This document shows, piece after piece, positions 24,556-37,410 of a stretch of DNA of 64,000 bases (positions within the stretch are counted from its first letter, which is position 1; each line of letters starts with the position of its first letter). The stretch comes from Mesocentrotus franciscanus (Eukaryota > Echinodermata > Echinoidea > Camarodonta > Strongylocentrotidae). The notes below the pieces were generated by a model, which saw nothing but the letters and a program-made list of their open reading frames with translations, was not told the DNA's origin and made no database searches. The position numbers and the translations under genes were made by a program. Location of the stretch: assembly GCA_037976565.1 (NCBI GenBank), contig CP137685.1, positions 21,223,032 to 21,287,031 of the forward strand, written 5' to 3'.

Positions 24556-24701
<146 letters not shown>

Positions 24702-24757
24702 CAATCAATCAATCAATGTAATCATCAATGTCATTGAGTTGAAAAGAAAGAACTTAC

Positions 24758-24851
24758 CCTCAGAATAAAGTAGAGGAGAAAGAAAATGTTGAAGGCAAGA
24801 TCCACCTGGAAGATATGATCTTCGGATAAACTGAAGCATCTCTCTATTGGT
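24758..24851 (-). CDS. KCNMA1: BK (Slo1) potassium channel exon: S1-S2 loop and S2
   Basis: Internal exon of 94 bases, start phase 2 (the first base completes a codon), ending on a codon boundary. The reverse strand reads tttttcttcag, then A plus 31 codons, then gtaagtt. The peptide begins PIERCFSLSEDHIFQVDLAF and ends NIFFLLYFILR. It aligns with human Slo1 PIESCQ...QIDMAFNVFFLLYFGLR. The Asp matching human D153 and the terminal Arg matching R167, both S2 voltage-sensor charges, are kept. In the family this segment is part of the voltage-sensing domain in the plasma membrane. The preceding exon (S1) was not found in the window. The donor lies about 57 bases from a long GAT microsatellite, and decayed copies of this exon follow it in the intron. 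Confidence 0.95.
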
Positions 24852-25632
24852 CTGAAGAAAAACAATTTAAAAAAAAGAACATATTTAGAAACAATATCCT
24901 CAACCGTTTAAAAGAAAAATCTGTAAATAAATAAGCAAACAATACACATCAACATTTTGCATCAGGTAAATACCAGTTAGGATCTTAACAGATCAGATCT
25001 AAGTCTTAATTTTGAAGAAGAAAAAACCTCCACAAAAAGTAATGCCTTTCAGTGGAAGAGTGGGAAATTGGGCAAGTAATTTCTGAATGTGCAACTTTTA
25101 GCACTATCTGTACTCAAAATTCTGATAATTTTTTTTTAAATACATAGATATTTCTCAAATGTATCAATATTACGAATATCAGGCTTTCAATAAATAAAAA
25201 TGAGAAAAAAAATCAAGGGTGTCTTAAAATGCCTCTTATAGCTCAATGTATATTGAATTAGATAACTGCAGCAAAATTTTTTGTGTGCATATTACAAAAT
25301 ATAGAGTGCCATGATTCAATTATTTTTCAGCATGATAGCTTGTGAATCTGCATCACAATTTGAAGGGAAAAAGATGATTGACTTGACAGGATGGTATTAA
25401 AAAAGCATTTTGATTTGGTTTCATAATAACACTTTCCACATTTCATAAAATCTTTATAGCTAATGTCACTGGATGAAAAGCCAATCAAATCAGTGTACTA
25501 GAATAAATTTTGCAGTCCCAGAGCAGGATTTAAAGAAGAACAAAAATCCAATCTCCATTTTATAAAATCAATTTTTGGGGAAATTAAGGCACTCGCTGCA
25601 TGAAAGAATAAAGTTACTTCATATTTACATCA

Positions 25633-25692
25633 GCTAAAAAGCCAAAAGGGCGTTAGCTCAATTTTAAGGGATTGACACTCTTATTATTCCAG
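25633..25692. repeat. SHR hairpin, degenerate
   Basis: AAAGCCAAAAGGGCGTTAGC, with a weak right arm GATTGACACTCTTATTATTCC. Confidence 0.55.
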
Positions 25693-26445
25693 CATTCATT
25701 GTTTAATTCTGAACGAAATTCAGTGGCATATCTTGCCTGTCAAGAGCAAAAAGAGGCATTGTTCTAGACATACCGGGTACTATATAATATTTAACATTTA
25801 AGTGATATTGTCAAAGTGGATAACATTATGGGCAAAGTTAATGCATTTGAAACTCTACTTTCTCTTCTATCCTGGCATGAGATAAATTGTTTAAAAAATG
25901 AAGTATGCTGTTAATGACACTACCGAAAAAGCACTTAGCAACTTATTAAAAATTAATAACTAAAAGGTCATGCATGCCTCTATATATTCTACATTGGATG
26001 CGCAGTGTACACTTTTGTGAATACCATACAAACATGAATGATAGTAGAATACATGAAGATTAATGAGAATATGAAAAGACCATGTAAAAGCAATTAGTAC
26101 ATGTAGCTATAGTTATAAAGCACAAAACAACCACAACAAACATGCAATGTATGAGCTACAATGGTTGCATATATACAAGCATGCACAAGAGATTATAGTT
26201 TTACAATGATATACATGTACACAAAAATGAAAAGATATTAGAGAAAATTAAGCAACAGAAGATTGCTGGAGTATAATCATTACCAGCAATACTAAATGAA
26301 GCAAATAGTTTCAACAACAAAAAAATGATAAAAGCAAGCAATAATCAGTTTATTGCAAACAGCAATGCAACATTTTTACACAAAAATACATGTATTCCCA
26401 AACCCCCCTTTTTTTTTAAATGAGCATGCACATTTTCTGCTGCGT

Positions 26446-26530
26446 TGGGAGTCAGAAAGACTGTAAGACATTACCTCATATCATTAAAAAAGAAGAGTTA
26501 ATGTCCTTTAAGCATTCAGTACACAATAAT
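26446..26530. repeat. SHR hairpin, degenerate
   Basis: GGGAGTCAGAAAGACTGTAA and AGAGTTAATGTCCTTTAAGC. Confidence 0.6.
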
Positions 26531-26898
26531 GATTAAATATTTGTTACCATTCAAAAGATATATGAACATTTGTTCCACTCTAAAAGGGCACAACACAACG
26601 TTCAGGTCCAAATAGACTCGACAATGAGTTTATTTCGAAAAAAAATAAACATATTAGAAAAATAATAATAAAAACAAAATAAAATATCCAGAGGAAAACG
26701 TCATCACTTGTGCATCATCGGGCCAGTTCTGGGCTAGAATAATTTGCACATCAGATGTAGGACCCAGTTAAACGAATATGAACCCCCTTAAATCCATTCA
26801 TATTAAAAATATCTTATTATAACACAAATTTGTGTTACATAAGATATAGTGGCAATACCCTGAGGCTTAATAACATCATTTTCATAAGATGCTTCCTG

Positions 26899-27187
26899 GG
26901 GGGTGTTTCACAAAGACTAAGATCGACTTTAAGTTGGACTTAAGTATAACAGGCCGTTCATGCCATTGTTTGCTCTTACCATTTACTGGCATTTGTCTTT
27001 CAAGGGACGTACAAATCGTGGTCTCAAATTTACAGAGTTTACATTTTTTGATAGTTCATTATTGAAGGAAAAATATTATCTAAAGATTATAATTTAGAGA
27101 CCAATTGGGATAGCAACCAATGGCATGAACGGCCTGTTATACTTAAGTCCAACTTAAAGTCGATCTTAGTCTTTGTGAAACATCCCC
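26899..27187. mobile_element. Tourist/Harbinger-like MITE, type A
   Basis: Same ends and inverted repeats as the 16468 copy, flanked by CTG (26896-26898, 27188-27190). Confidence 0.87.
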
Positions 27188-27205
27188 CTGGTGTAAGTAA
27201 CTACA

Positions 27206-27423
27206 AAGGTTTGTTCAGATATGAAATCGTAAACCGCCGCAAAATAAGCAGTCGCATTATTTTAACGTGTAAATAAATGGCAAGTGCGCGCGACAAAGGT
27301 CCTGCACGTATTCACTGAGCTCTGTGTTATAAGATATATGCAAACATGAAGCATATTACACTTTACATCATCATTAAAAAATGAAATGCCCAGGTTTCGC
27401 TGCATCGTATCTGAAAGGGGCTT
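27206..27423. mobile_element. GTTCAGATA TIR element
   Basis: Starts AAGGTTTGTTCAGATATG and ends CGTATCTGAAAGGGGC. The body (GTAAACCGCCGCAAAA, TGTAAATAAATGGCAAGTGC, GGTCCTGCACGTATTCACTG) is shared with 6079, 49737 and 55046. It begins 18 bases after the type A MITE. Confidence 0.75.
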
Positions 27424-28035
27424 TACTCTTTACTTTAATATGCAGGAATTGTATTACTTACTTAAGCAATATTTGACTTCTTTGTTTTCTTCACAATGCT
27501 ACTGGATTTCACCCTGGAGTCACTTAGGAAACACATCGTCCGTCTCCAGAGTCAAAATTCCTTCACAATAAAACTAAAAATAGACTCTATTCACCTACAC
27601 ACTTTTATCCTCATAGAGAGGCTTAACAGCAATTTTCTGTCTGCAGCATGATTTTTGTTTCATTTCTTTCTTAGGAGACGCTCAACTCGAACTAAAAATA
27701 AAGTCAAAGATGAGGTCGAAGGTATCGCATGTCCCTACCCAGGTATTCTTGAGAAATGATACCTTCTCAATGCATCTCCAGACCCCATAAATTCATGTAC
27801 TCTGCTTCTGAATTTGCTATATTTCCCCATCTCCAACTAACTCATGTTTTCATTACGCGTTTTCGGACGAACAACTTGCGCAAGTATATTGCCGTCTTGT
27901 GATTAAATAAGAGCATTTTGACATTTCTATTGAATTTTCTTCATACCGTCATATGCCCCTTCTCATTTATGAAGAGGATCTCACGATGAATACCCAATGC
28001 ACACACAATAAAAAACACATTTTCGGGTATACCCG

Positions 28036-28049
28036 GTTGCCATGGTAAT
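28036..28049. promoter_or_regulatory. RFX X-box-like site
   Basis: GTTGCCATGGTAAT matches the RFX X-box palindrome (GTTGCYATGGYAAC) except at its last base. The sequence around it is unique-looking and carries no repeat signature. Confidence 0.5.
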
Positions 28050-28414
28050 GATTAAGGCTCGAGCGTCATCACAATAGCTGAGAGAGGATCGTTCCCATCT
28101 TCATGACAGTTGTACAGTTACTATTGTGGAACAGGAGAAGTGGTTTGCGTCTCTGGTTTCTGTGAAAACTTAAAAAATAACGGGTTCACGGTGGAAAATT
28201 TCCTAGAAAGATAGCTTCCCCTTAGCTAGAGGCTGAATTATGTTAATGCTTGTATTGTAAGAAACGTGCATATGCTTAAGTCGTAACGTGCCACTTTCGA
28301 TAGTTGGTACTATGGCATTATGGCATAACCTAAATATGATATTTCTAATGCATATTTGTACATTTCATATCTTCTGAAAAACTATTAGATAACTGATATT
28401 ATACCACCCCCTCA

Positions 28415-28457
28415 CGAGAGCCAGAAGGATAACAAATAATAACACTAATGGCTCTAT
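28415..28457. repeat. SHR hairpin, shortened
   Basis: GAGAGCCAGAAGGATAACAA and CACTAATGGCTC close together; the middle of the arms is lost. Confidence 0.55.
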
Positions 28458-28676
28458 GGGGTAGGAAAGTTTATACAGGATTCCCTTGGCAACAACCTAA
28501 TTTATGCTAATGCCTGTATTGTCAGAAACATCTGGGGGTTTTGATATTTTATATTTGCATAATACACGCCACTGTCAAGAAATAGAAACATGGCAAAAAT
28601 CTAAAAACATTCTTTTCAGTTCAAATATATATCTTATGAGACACTGCAGTCACACACGTATGACAACATTGTCAAA

Positions 28677-28747
28677 TTTGGAGCCGGAAGGGCATTAATG
28701 TATACTTTCTAGAAGAGTTAATGCCCTTCCGGTTCGGAACAGACAAT
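28677..28747. repeat. SHR hairpin with matched arm changes
   Basis: TTGGAGCCGGAAGGGCATTA and GTTAATGCCCTTCCGGTTCG. Both arms carry the change that turns CCAGAAGG/CCTTCTGG into CCGGAAGG/CCTTCCGG, so pairing is kept. Outer ACAGACAATATT. Confidence 0.9.
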
Positions 28748-29137
28748 ATTGAAATTTTTAACAAGCCCATTATACCTTTGTACATGTAACAAAATGTGTA
28801 ATTCGTACAAGCTACATGGGTGTAGTAATATCTTGAAATTACAACTAATGGCTTAGGATTTATCAGATAACATTTCATAATGACATTGTTAAAGGTAAAA
28901 AAAAAAAATATTTTAGTGATAATAGATGCAATCAAAGTTTCTACAATACAATAACATTTTGATTAAAAAATCAATGTCCACCTTGCCTCCCCATCCCCTC
29001 TTTACAAGTGGACTACCCCACAACCCACTCATATTTCCTCTGGCAAATTTCCTTTCTCTTGGTCATGGCAGGGGGTGGGTGGTGGGGGTCAGTGATGAGC
29101 AGGTTAATGCAGGGCTACTGGGTATTGGACTGGAGGG

Positions 29138-29151
29138 GTTGCTATGGCAAC
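29138..29151. promoter_or_regulatory. RFX X-box-like site, perfect palindrome
   Basis: GTTGCTATGGCAAC is a consensus X-box. It lies in a unique-looking, less AT-rich stretch (28980-29275) that also has a G-rich run (GGGGGTGGGTGGTGGGGG at about 29070). A 113-codon frame crosses it, with no recognisable homology. Confidence 0.55.
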
Positions 29152-29959
29152 CTGCATCCCATCTCAAAAGCTACGTCATTGGGAAAAGCAATGTCTTGAT
29201 GATTGATACTGGAGGAATGCCGTCACAGCAAACCAAACCAGGAATATTTGCCCTCTCCCGACTCTAGTCTCCCTCGAAGACCCTAAATACGATTGCATAG
29301 AATTTTGAATGACTAAAAGTCAATTTCAATAGCCTTGTGACCCTCGACCATGAGTTACTGAAATAAGTAAACATTACTATGATATATGTCATAATACAAC
29401 CATGACTTCTGTGGGAAATACAATAGGGTATCAAAATTGACCTTTAGTTGATTTTCTGAAAGTATTTACAATTGTGCTCCTTTCATATAAAGCGAAATTA
29501 TTGTGTATTCTGTTTATATTATATTATATACTATTATTACATACGGTATTACATTATATTATGTTTTCTGGCCTGTGATTGAAAACAGACCATTTCCCTA
29601 ATTCCTATACAAATTAATAGATGTTTCTCTGTAACTAAGTTTCAAGAAAATTTTCATGAGCTGTTATAAGCATTTTGATTTTTTTACTTTATTCAACATT
29701 TTGTATGAACTAAATGTTGCTAGGTCAGAAAACCTCAAATGAGCTTCAGATAGTCCTTGCATCCTAATCACTTGTATCCTAATCACTTGTATGGTCAGCA
29801 TTGAGACAGACTGGAAAATATCACCAAAATATCCCTTTATGACATTGTGAAATTTAAATTCCCTTCAACTATACTCAAAGAATTAGGCACTTCCTCTTTT
29901 GCTCATTACCTGAACACTTTGAAATACATGCTCCAGCAACTTTAACCCTGGACGCAATA

Positions 29960-30015
29960 CTGCACCTAACCCTAACCCTAACTCTACCCTAAAACCCGAT
30001 TGCAACCACAACTTT
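29960..30015. repeat. CCTAACCCTAA-rich dispersed repeat
   Basis: CACCTAACCCTAACCCTAAC, then CCCGATTGCAACCACAAC. Related to 1818, 12720 and 31752. Confidence 0.6.
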
Positions 30016-30089
30016 AGCGAAATGCCACCCAGAGCACATGAGGCAGGGAGAAACGTCGGATCACCGCGACTGAAGCCTTAATCCTCTAT

Positions 30090-30320
30090 CCGCAGTTCAA
30101 GTCCCGCCGCAGCATTAATGTCCTTTGGCAAGACAATCTACATTTGCCACACTCGACCCAGGTGATGTAAATGGGTACCTGGAAGGAATTAATTCCTTGA
30201 AATGCTAGAGCGCCGTAATGGCAGCCATGCTAAAGCCGGGGTTAATAATTGTGAAGCGCCAGCAGTGACAAGTCTGTCTGACAGATATGAGCGCTATACA
30301 AGAATCCACTATTATCTATG
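30090..30320 (+). mobile_element. SINE fragment
   Basis: Starts at box B (GTTCAAGTCCCGCCGCAGC), then the same body as the 7085 copy (AATGTCCTTTGGCAAGACAA, GGTACCTGGAAGGAATTAAT, GCCGTAATGGCAGCCATGC), ending ATGAGCGCTATACAAGAATC. Confidence 0.82.
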
Positions 30321-31751
30321 ACAAAATAAAGCTCCAAGAAAGTGTCTCGATAGCAAATAACAGATCGCCAATGTCCACAGGGTCTGAAACCTGCGACTGC
30401 CTGCCAACCTGCGCACCATCCCGAGGCTGTACCCCATCAAATTGAACAGTAAATAATACAGTGATCAAGAAGGCCAAATAGTGAGATATTCATTGAAATT
30501 GGCTTGGGATTTGGACAAACTCAAACAATGTTGGGGGATGGACAGGAAATAATATTTGTTAGAGGCAACAAGGCTCTTTGGAGCTGTCCATTCTGGCTCC
30601 AACCAAATGAGTTTCACTTAAAATGGAGGGAGTCGAAGGTTTTCTTATTTTGCAATGATATTAACCCTTCTGCCGCCACCCAGTTTACAACCATGAATCA
30701 AAATAAGACAGGTTTTGTATCACTGTCAATCTTTACATTGTTTATCAAATACCAACATTGGTCTATGATAGTGAACTTCAAAATCTGTCAAATGATTTTC
30801 AAGTTTGAGAAGAATTTAGACGATCTTTTCTTTTTTTAAAGTGTTAGAGGTAAAACTTGGCACGTCAAACCACTTTCTTTATCAATGCAACTTAGTAATT
30901 TTTCTTTAGGAATTGAATGGTAATGTCAAATAAAATATAATGAGAAGATGAAAAGGAAGCTGCCAAAAAATTGTTTATTTCCGGGTATTTTGAAATAAAT
31001 ATGAAATATCTATGCCTTTAATTATTTGTTTGTTTGTTTACATAAACATGCTAATGAATAAAGCATTTTTCAAAATGTTTCACATCTAATGTCAATCTAT
31101 CTGTCTTTTCTTTTCTTCATCTCTCTCATTCTTTCTTCTATTTTTTTTTTCTCTCTACCTACATCTCTCTCTCTCTTCCCCTCAGCTCAATTTACTGCAT
31201 TTTCTCTTTTATCAAAGTAGTTCACTCTAATTTACAGCGATCTAAATTTGATGAGACATTTTCCAGCACACATGTATTTTATACATGACATTAATTGCTC
31301 TGAGTCTCCAAGCCTGTAGAACTTTGAGAAGCAAAAGGTTGTAAGTCCACACTACCACACAGGCCTACCAAACAACACCTGACACGCTAGACAATGATGC
31401 TTACATGCTACTCCTCATCTAGATCAATATCTCTTTTAAACGCAGAAGGCTCTTCAGTATACATTCTTATAAAGGCCCTTACATCCTTTTTGCTCTTGAG
31501 ATCGGGACACATAAACCATCCACCTATCATCGAAGAAGGCATGAACACAAATGCGAAATGTCATATGTAGTGGATGTGGGTTAGACAAATAGCAGGCTAC
31601 CGATATATCCCCATAACTGTGCAAGGTATAAATAGAAGATGCAAGCAGACTTTTAAAGGAACTATGTAACGTTGGAACAAGTCCCTTCATTACCTGAAAT
31701 CAATGTCTGTGGTAATTGCTTCAGGCTTTATTTCATCCACGAAAAAAGTAT

Positions 31752-31807
31752 AGAGTTAGGGTTGCAATTGAGTTTTAGGTTAGGTACAGGGTTAGGGTTA
31801 GGGTTAA
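31752..31807. repeat. TTAGGG-like dispersed repeat
   Basis: GAGTTAGGGTTGCAATTGAG, then GGGTTAGGGTTAGGGTTAA. Reverse orientation of the 29960 repeat, abutting an F1 element. Confidence 0.6.
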
Positions 31808-32184
31808 AGGGATTGGGTATCTTTGTCTCAGATTCTAAACACAATCCTGGATTTAGCTCATGCTGCAATCATAATTATAAACCTTTAGGTCAGTCAGGAA
31901 TCCAATGATGTTTACAAGCCGATCGTCCATCTGATTATCAAGATATATATGATTGGAATTTGAAATTTCAAAAACCGTTTTCCCAAAGGTTTTTATAACT
32001 CTACAGTCTACTGGAGAAAATGAGTATGGCAAAATCGGTCACTCAAAGATTTTTACTTTTTTGAGGCACTTCATGATCATTTTGAAGGGCAATTTTTTTT
32101 AGGGCTTCAATATTACACCATATCACAGATGCTGATAACATGTAGGGCCATGCATCTCAGATTTGGCATTGTTAAACAATGCCT
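31808..32184. mobile_element. TTAA-flanked element, family F1
   Basis: Uninterrupted copy between TTAA at 31804-31807 and 32185-32188. Its left edge touches a TTAGGG-like run. Confidence 0.85.
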
Positions 32185-32694
32185 TTAAGGTATGGTATAG
32201 TGCTTAAGTTGGGAAATTGGTTAGTGTGTGAAAATAACCGCCGACCCTGGAATGATATCACCACCAGTACAAGAATTCCTAAAGAGATTGAACACCATAC
32301 TTATTCTGAAACACAATGTAAGCATTGATTGAACACAGTCATTGTGTTGAAAAATACTTGGAAGTCCTATGCTGAACTAGGGATGACATCTCAATATCAT
32401 TATTTTGATTCACAGTCACAATGTCTTCCTTATTAAGTGTGCACAGCTTAAACAATGCATACTTCTTCTGCAGAAGTACAGGCCATGGTGTCGTAGGTGT
32501 ATCTTCGTACTTTTGAAGTTGCGTAGTTATATGAACAATGGGCAAAGCACGGGCATGCATGGATGCCCAGTCAGTGGCATCTTTCTTTAATACACCATAC
32601 TAGACCATACACCAGGCAAATAAAGTTTCTTATAACGCATGTTCACGGACCTATTAAAAATTATTTTGTCTCATGTGATAGATTTTCAGTCAAA

Positions 32695-32850
32695 AGTGGG
32701 TACCTGATAGGATTCGTTCCTTGAATACACTGAGTGCTACAGTTGCCAGAGCTAAAGCCTGGGTAATAACATCCAAAAGACCTTTGGAGGACGTAATATC
32801 ATAATGTGATATGCGCTTTACAAGAACTGCATATTATTATTATTAAAGGA
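32695..32850 (+). mobile_element. SINE 3' fragment with ATT tail
   Basis: GTGGGTACCTGATAGGATTC, GAGCTAAAGCCTGGGTAATA, ATGCGCTTTACAAGAACTGC and a TATTATTATTATT tail match the 3' half of the SINE family. Confidence 0.7.
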
Positions 32851-34252
32851 TACCCAATCGCACATACCCTTCTTCATATTTTGTATACATGTCTGCTGAG
32901 AGGCAGTAAAGTATAACTTGACAAAGAGTCAAAACCTTCTCTGGTTCTTGGAAGGCAGTATTACCTTCCGAGTAAGAGTAGACATTAGATTTCCTGCACT
33001 GTTTCTGTTTTATATAATAACATCAATCAAATATTTGAATATATCCGGAATGGTAGGATTTTCTGTGCATCACAGCCACCGCCCCACTCCCACCTTTAAC
33101 AATGCCTTTACAGGAAGCGTTCTGCTTAAGGACTGAATTCGTGCAGCCTTCATGAAACTCTGAAAGGAATCTACAATGTATAAATAAATACACTTTACTC
33201 TTTGACAAGGAAACAATCAACAATAATACACGCAGCCATATTTCCAACTTCCCCAATCTCTCCAGGCGTCCCTTAAAGGCAGCTATACTTGACTGCAATT
33301 GATTTAATGTTCTTATCTACGTCATCAAAAACTATAACCCTAAATCAAGGCACGGAAAGGTAACTCGGCTCATCCTAAATCACCCAATGGTTTGCCTGAC
33401 CTCAAATTAGGGATAACTTTGGGTAGAAGGCAGCTACCGCAGTTAGAAATATATTGAAAACTGGAGGCACTGTCAATGATAAAAGTGATTAGCTATTATG
33501 AATGTAATCTCAATAGTTTTATATAGAAGGGTATAAAGGGGAAAAATAATTTTGAACATAAAATCTTGTATTTCTGTGTGGTGAATAGCTACACAAAATC
33601 ATGGCACTAGGAAAACAAGAAGCTTATTATGGCAAAATGATTGTATTTCATGTTCTGAGAAATTCAGTATTAGAAATTCAGCATTCTCAAAAGTACTATG
33701 AGAATGCCATTTTGCTAGATGTTAATCTATTGTTACTCATCTTTTGGTAGTGAAATAAATGGAAATTACTCACATACCAAACAGGATATTTCTGTGTCCC
33801 TACAACATTTTCATATCTTTTTCGATTTGTATCCTCTCCAAAAAAAAACACTAGTTATGACAACTAAACTAAACTTCTTTCCAGTATCTCTGTATGATAA
33901 TTACAGAACAATCATCCATTAGCAAACAAAATTCCAAGAATTGAACGTTGTTTTTTTTCTTCTGAGAATTCAAAATTCTTATCTAGGGAAGATGTGAAAA
34001 TACTGTACAGTACTTGGATTGTACTAATCTTTGGATATGATATACATACGATTTATCAATTGGCAAAATTTGTGAATATCATTTAGAAGTTAGTTGTGTG
34101 CCTGGCAAAAGGGTGTACACAGGTGGATTTACATTTTCAAAAATACACGTTTTAAATTGTTGACCTTTGACCAGTTTTGACCTGAATACATCATATGTTG
34201 GTTCCCACATCATATAAATAGTCATTCATGATGGGTTATAACTTCTCTTTAT

Positions 34253-34330
34253 CATCTGTTTTGAGCTACAAGGGCATTAACGCTGTCTTAAAGTATATTT
34301 GTTAATGCCCTTTCTGACTCCAAACATGCA
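34253..34330. repeat. SHR hairpin
   Basis: CTGTTTTGAGCTACAAGGGC and TTAATGCCCTTTCTGACTCC with outer AAACATGC. Confidence 0.8.
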
Positions 34331-34857
34331 ATGTCATTCCTTAATAGTTTCATTAACAAACTACAAATATTCAAAGTGAAAAGACCAACTCGTCAGCTGT
34401 AAGAGCTATGTCTTATCAATGGCATTAATTGCCTTATGGCAGGCAGCCATGAAAATGTTGCAGTAGCACCCTCCTGCCGGGCACTTAACTACAGAGACAC
34501 ACATAAACTTGACTTGGAGAATGTCCTTTCACAGACTACATGTGTCAATGAAGACTCGTAACTTACGTGTAAATCACACCCTTCCCCATCTGGAGATTCA
34601 TTGATGTTCTTAATAGACACCAAGGGTCATATTATCCCCCCTCCTGAGCACTGAAACGGTGATCACTCAAACCAAGAGACACATCTAGGGTTTTCTCGTA
34701 AAGGCAAAACTGGCATCAGATGACTCCATTGGAAAAGTGCCTCTAAAGAGCAAAACAGGCAGTACGTATAACATATGCTCTTCCACAAAGCTAATGGCCC
34801 TGTCACACCTTGACAATTTAGCCAGCTTATGCCGACGTATGCCAGCCTACGGCTCAT

Positions 34858-35125
34858 AGAGGTGTTGTGGTCTAGTGGATAAGTCACCCGACTGCAGATC
34901 ACAAGGTACGACATCCTTTGGCAAGACGTTAATCTACATTTGCCACTCTCCACCCAGGTGTTCAATGAGTACCCGGTAGGATGCGAACGTTGTTGTGGTT
35001 GGATTAGCATGTGCGTGCCTGCAAAAAGGCGAATAGCTGGAATACTCCCACGGGAGTGGAGAATGTGCATACATTGTGTGAGGGCAAGCCTGAATCTGAT
35101 GACCAAGGTAATAATAAATCTGTAA
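34858..35125 (+). mobile_element. tRNA-derived SINE, degraded
   Basis: TGTTGTGGTCTAGTGGATAA head, a missing box B, then CATCCTTTGGCAAGACGTTA and CTACATTTGCCACTC body, ending AATCTGTAAAGCACTTAGGG. A 155-codon minus-strand open frame crosses it and is not a gene. Confidence 0.75.
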
Positions 35126-35149
35126 AGCACTTAGGGACATCGTCGATGT

Positions 35150-35410
35150 ATGAGGAGGCGCGATAGCTCAGTTGGTAGAGCAGTGGTCTCGTAATCCGGT
35201 GACCCGGGTTCGAAACCAAGTCGATGCGCTAGTGCCCTTTGGTAAGGCATTAATCCTCACTACCAGGTCCCTCGGAGAGGACCTAAAGCCGTCGTCCGTC
35301 TGGTTGCTTACTAACAAGCACTTATGCTTTCTTAGCAGTCAGGTAAAATAACCATCACAATCAATCAATTAAGCGCTATATAAAAGCGGAATATTATTAT
35401 TATTATTATA
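35150..35410 (+). mobile_element. tRNA-derived SINE with clear tRNA head and ATT tail
   Basis: GCGATAGCTCAGTTGGTAGAGCA (box A), CTCGTAATCC, and GGTTCGAAACC (box B) form a convincing tRNA-like head, perhaps Thr-like. The body ends AAGCGCTATATAAAAGCGG followed by ATT repeats. It sits directly behind another SINE (34858-35125). Confidence 0.88.
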
Positions 35411-35486
35411 TTGTCTTACAAGAACCAGAAGAGCGTTAATTCATCATTTCGTACACTTAATGCCCTTCTGGCTCTAAACAGATGAT
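35408..35486. repeat. SHR hairpin
   Basis: AGAACCAGAAGAGCGTTAAT and CTTAATGCCCTTCTGGCTCT with outer AAACAGATGAT. It starts right at the ATT tail of a SINE. Confidence 0.8.
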
Positions 35487-35689
35487 CATAATCGTTCCTC
35501 TAGTGTGGAAACGCTGTATGTCTGCATGCACTTTTCATTGGGCCACAGCTTCACTTAGATGATGCACTCTGCGCACCTGGCATTCATGTTACATCCTCTC
35601 TCGTTACACAGCACTAGGCAGTATTGTTACATGACACTTGAGAACATTAGCACAGTCAAATGTCAATGCTTGGATGTTGACTTGCACCA

Positions 35690-36260
35690 TTGCTTGCTTT
35701 CCATCTCGTATCGTCGGCTGAGAGGCAGAAGGGCGTAACCGTAACATGTATAGTTTTACATAGAGTTAACACCTTCTAGCAGATGATATATTTTCCTTGC
35801 TTCCTCTCCCCCCTCTCCTCTACGTAGACTCTTATATTCACACTCCCTTCCTTTGTGCCTGTTTCAGTGCGTGTCAGAAGGGCAGAACACATATACTTCT
35901 CCATAGAGTTAACACCCTTCTGGCTCTCTGCGAGTGATAACTTTTCCCTTACTGTCTCTCCCCCTCTCCTTGGCTCTTTCTTGCCACTTATTCACACTCC
36001 CTGGCTCTTTCTTGCCACTTATTCACACTCCCTTTGTTTGTGTCTGTTTTATTACATATCAGAAGGACAGAACACATAATACTTCTACATAGAGTTAATG
36101 CCCTTCTGGCTCTTACCAAGCGATCATCTCTCTCTTGCTCTCTCTCCTCCTCTTCTTTGCTCTTTCTTGCCTCTTATTGTCATTCTCTCATGCTACTTGA
36201 TTTTTAACTTTTCTCTCACATGATTTCTCCCTTTGTTTGTGCCTGTTTCACGCCATGTCC
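35690..36260. repeat. Tandem array of SHR hairpins with CT-rich linkers
   Basis: Three hairpins (35712-35790, 35872-35936, 36056-36115) alternate with linkers containing TTGCCACTTATTCACACTCC and TTTGTTTGTG(C/T)CTGTTT. The whole unit (about 180 bases) has been duplicated. The right arms are better kept than the left arms, which have decayed to TCAGAAGGGCAGAACAC. Confidence 0.85.
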
Positions 36261-36641
36261 TTTTCTGCTTTATTGCCTCTCGGTTCATCCATCTTGCATT
36301 TGCATTCCTTCCCTAGCCCCACCTTTTCACCCCCTCTCTCTCTCTCTTTCTCTCATTTCCACATCTATCTCTTCCTTTCTTACTTCTCTCCCCAACTCTT
36401 CAAGTCCTTCTTGAATAGCAGGAAATGTTTGTCATCCCATGACAACCACACATAATATTCCTCTCCCAATCACAATTTCCGCTTTCTCTATTTCTACATA
36501 TCTAATTATCTATCTATTTATCTATCAATCTATCAGTCTATTTCATTCCTCTTCGAAGTCATGAATGTTAATTCCCCCTTCGGAGTCAATGACCACAATA
36601 AGAAAAGCTTATCTCAGAGTTTCCATAGGCTTTCAGTTTAA

Positions 36642-37410
36642 AGCCCAAGTCCACTCCAAAAATAACTTACTTTCAATAGAACCAGAAAAATCAGAAAAAC
36701 CAATCAAAAAAAGTTTGAGCAAAATCGGATAACTAATAAGAAAGTTATACATTTTTAATGACATGAAAAACTTTGAAAATCACTACACAAATTGGCAACT
36801 CACTCATGAGTCTGTGACGTATGGTCCTCACTATCCACTAATTATTTTCTTTATATTGATAATATAAATTTCCTATTTTCCCTAAGAATCTTATTTCTTC
36901 ACACCAGCATCCAAGTCAGATTGAAAGTAATATGTTTTTGTGTGGATGCACTAATATAGAGTAATTTTTTTTCAGTTAAATCATGAAAAACTTGAATTTT
37001 GATAACTATTTATAAAACAATCAATAATTATGAAATAAAATATTCAGAAAAATAGTAACAATTCTTCAAAATTTATAAAAGATTTTGGGAAATGTCATGC
37101 ACGCAATATAATACAAATCATATAACCTGGGCAAAGGCATGGGGAAATCAAGTTTTGAGGGATAAAAAGGGAAATTAATGGGATTAAACTATATAAAGCA
37201 ATTGATAAGTAGTGAGGACATGACGTCACAAACTGATAACCAAATTGGCAATTTGTGTAGTGATTTCCATTGTTTTTTAGTTTTACATACTTTTTCAAAA
37301 ATTCATAACTTTCTTATTAGTTATCCGATTTGCTCAAACTTTTTTTGATTGGTTTGTCTGATTTTTCTGGTTCTATTAAAGGCAATTTATTTTTGGAGTG
37401 GACTTGGGCT
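36642..37410. mobile_element. TTAA-flanked element with long inverted repeats, family F3
   Basis: 769 bases between TTAA at 36638-36641 and 37411-37414. Inverted repeats of about 180 bases begin AGCCCAAGTCCACTCCAAAA and include AAGTTTGAGCAAAATCGGAT. The AT-rich core shows no coding capacity. Confidence 0.9.

Noticed and set aside
28926..29267. Possible 113-codon gene on the plus strand
   Set aside because: No homology recognised and no splice context; the interest here is the X-box.
34663..35130. A 155-codon minus-strand gene
   Set aside because: It crosses a degraded SINE and has no recognisable protein signature.
35156..35230. A functional tRNA gene
   Set aside because: Box A and box B are good, but the sequence continues into a SINE body with an ATT tail and the acceptor stem does not close.
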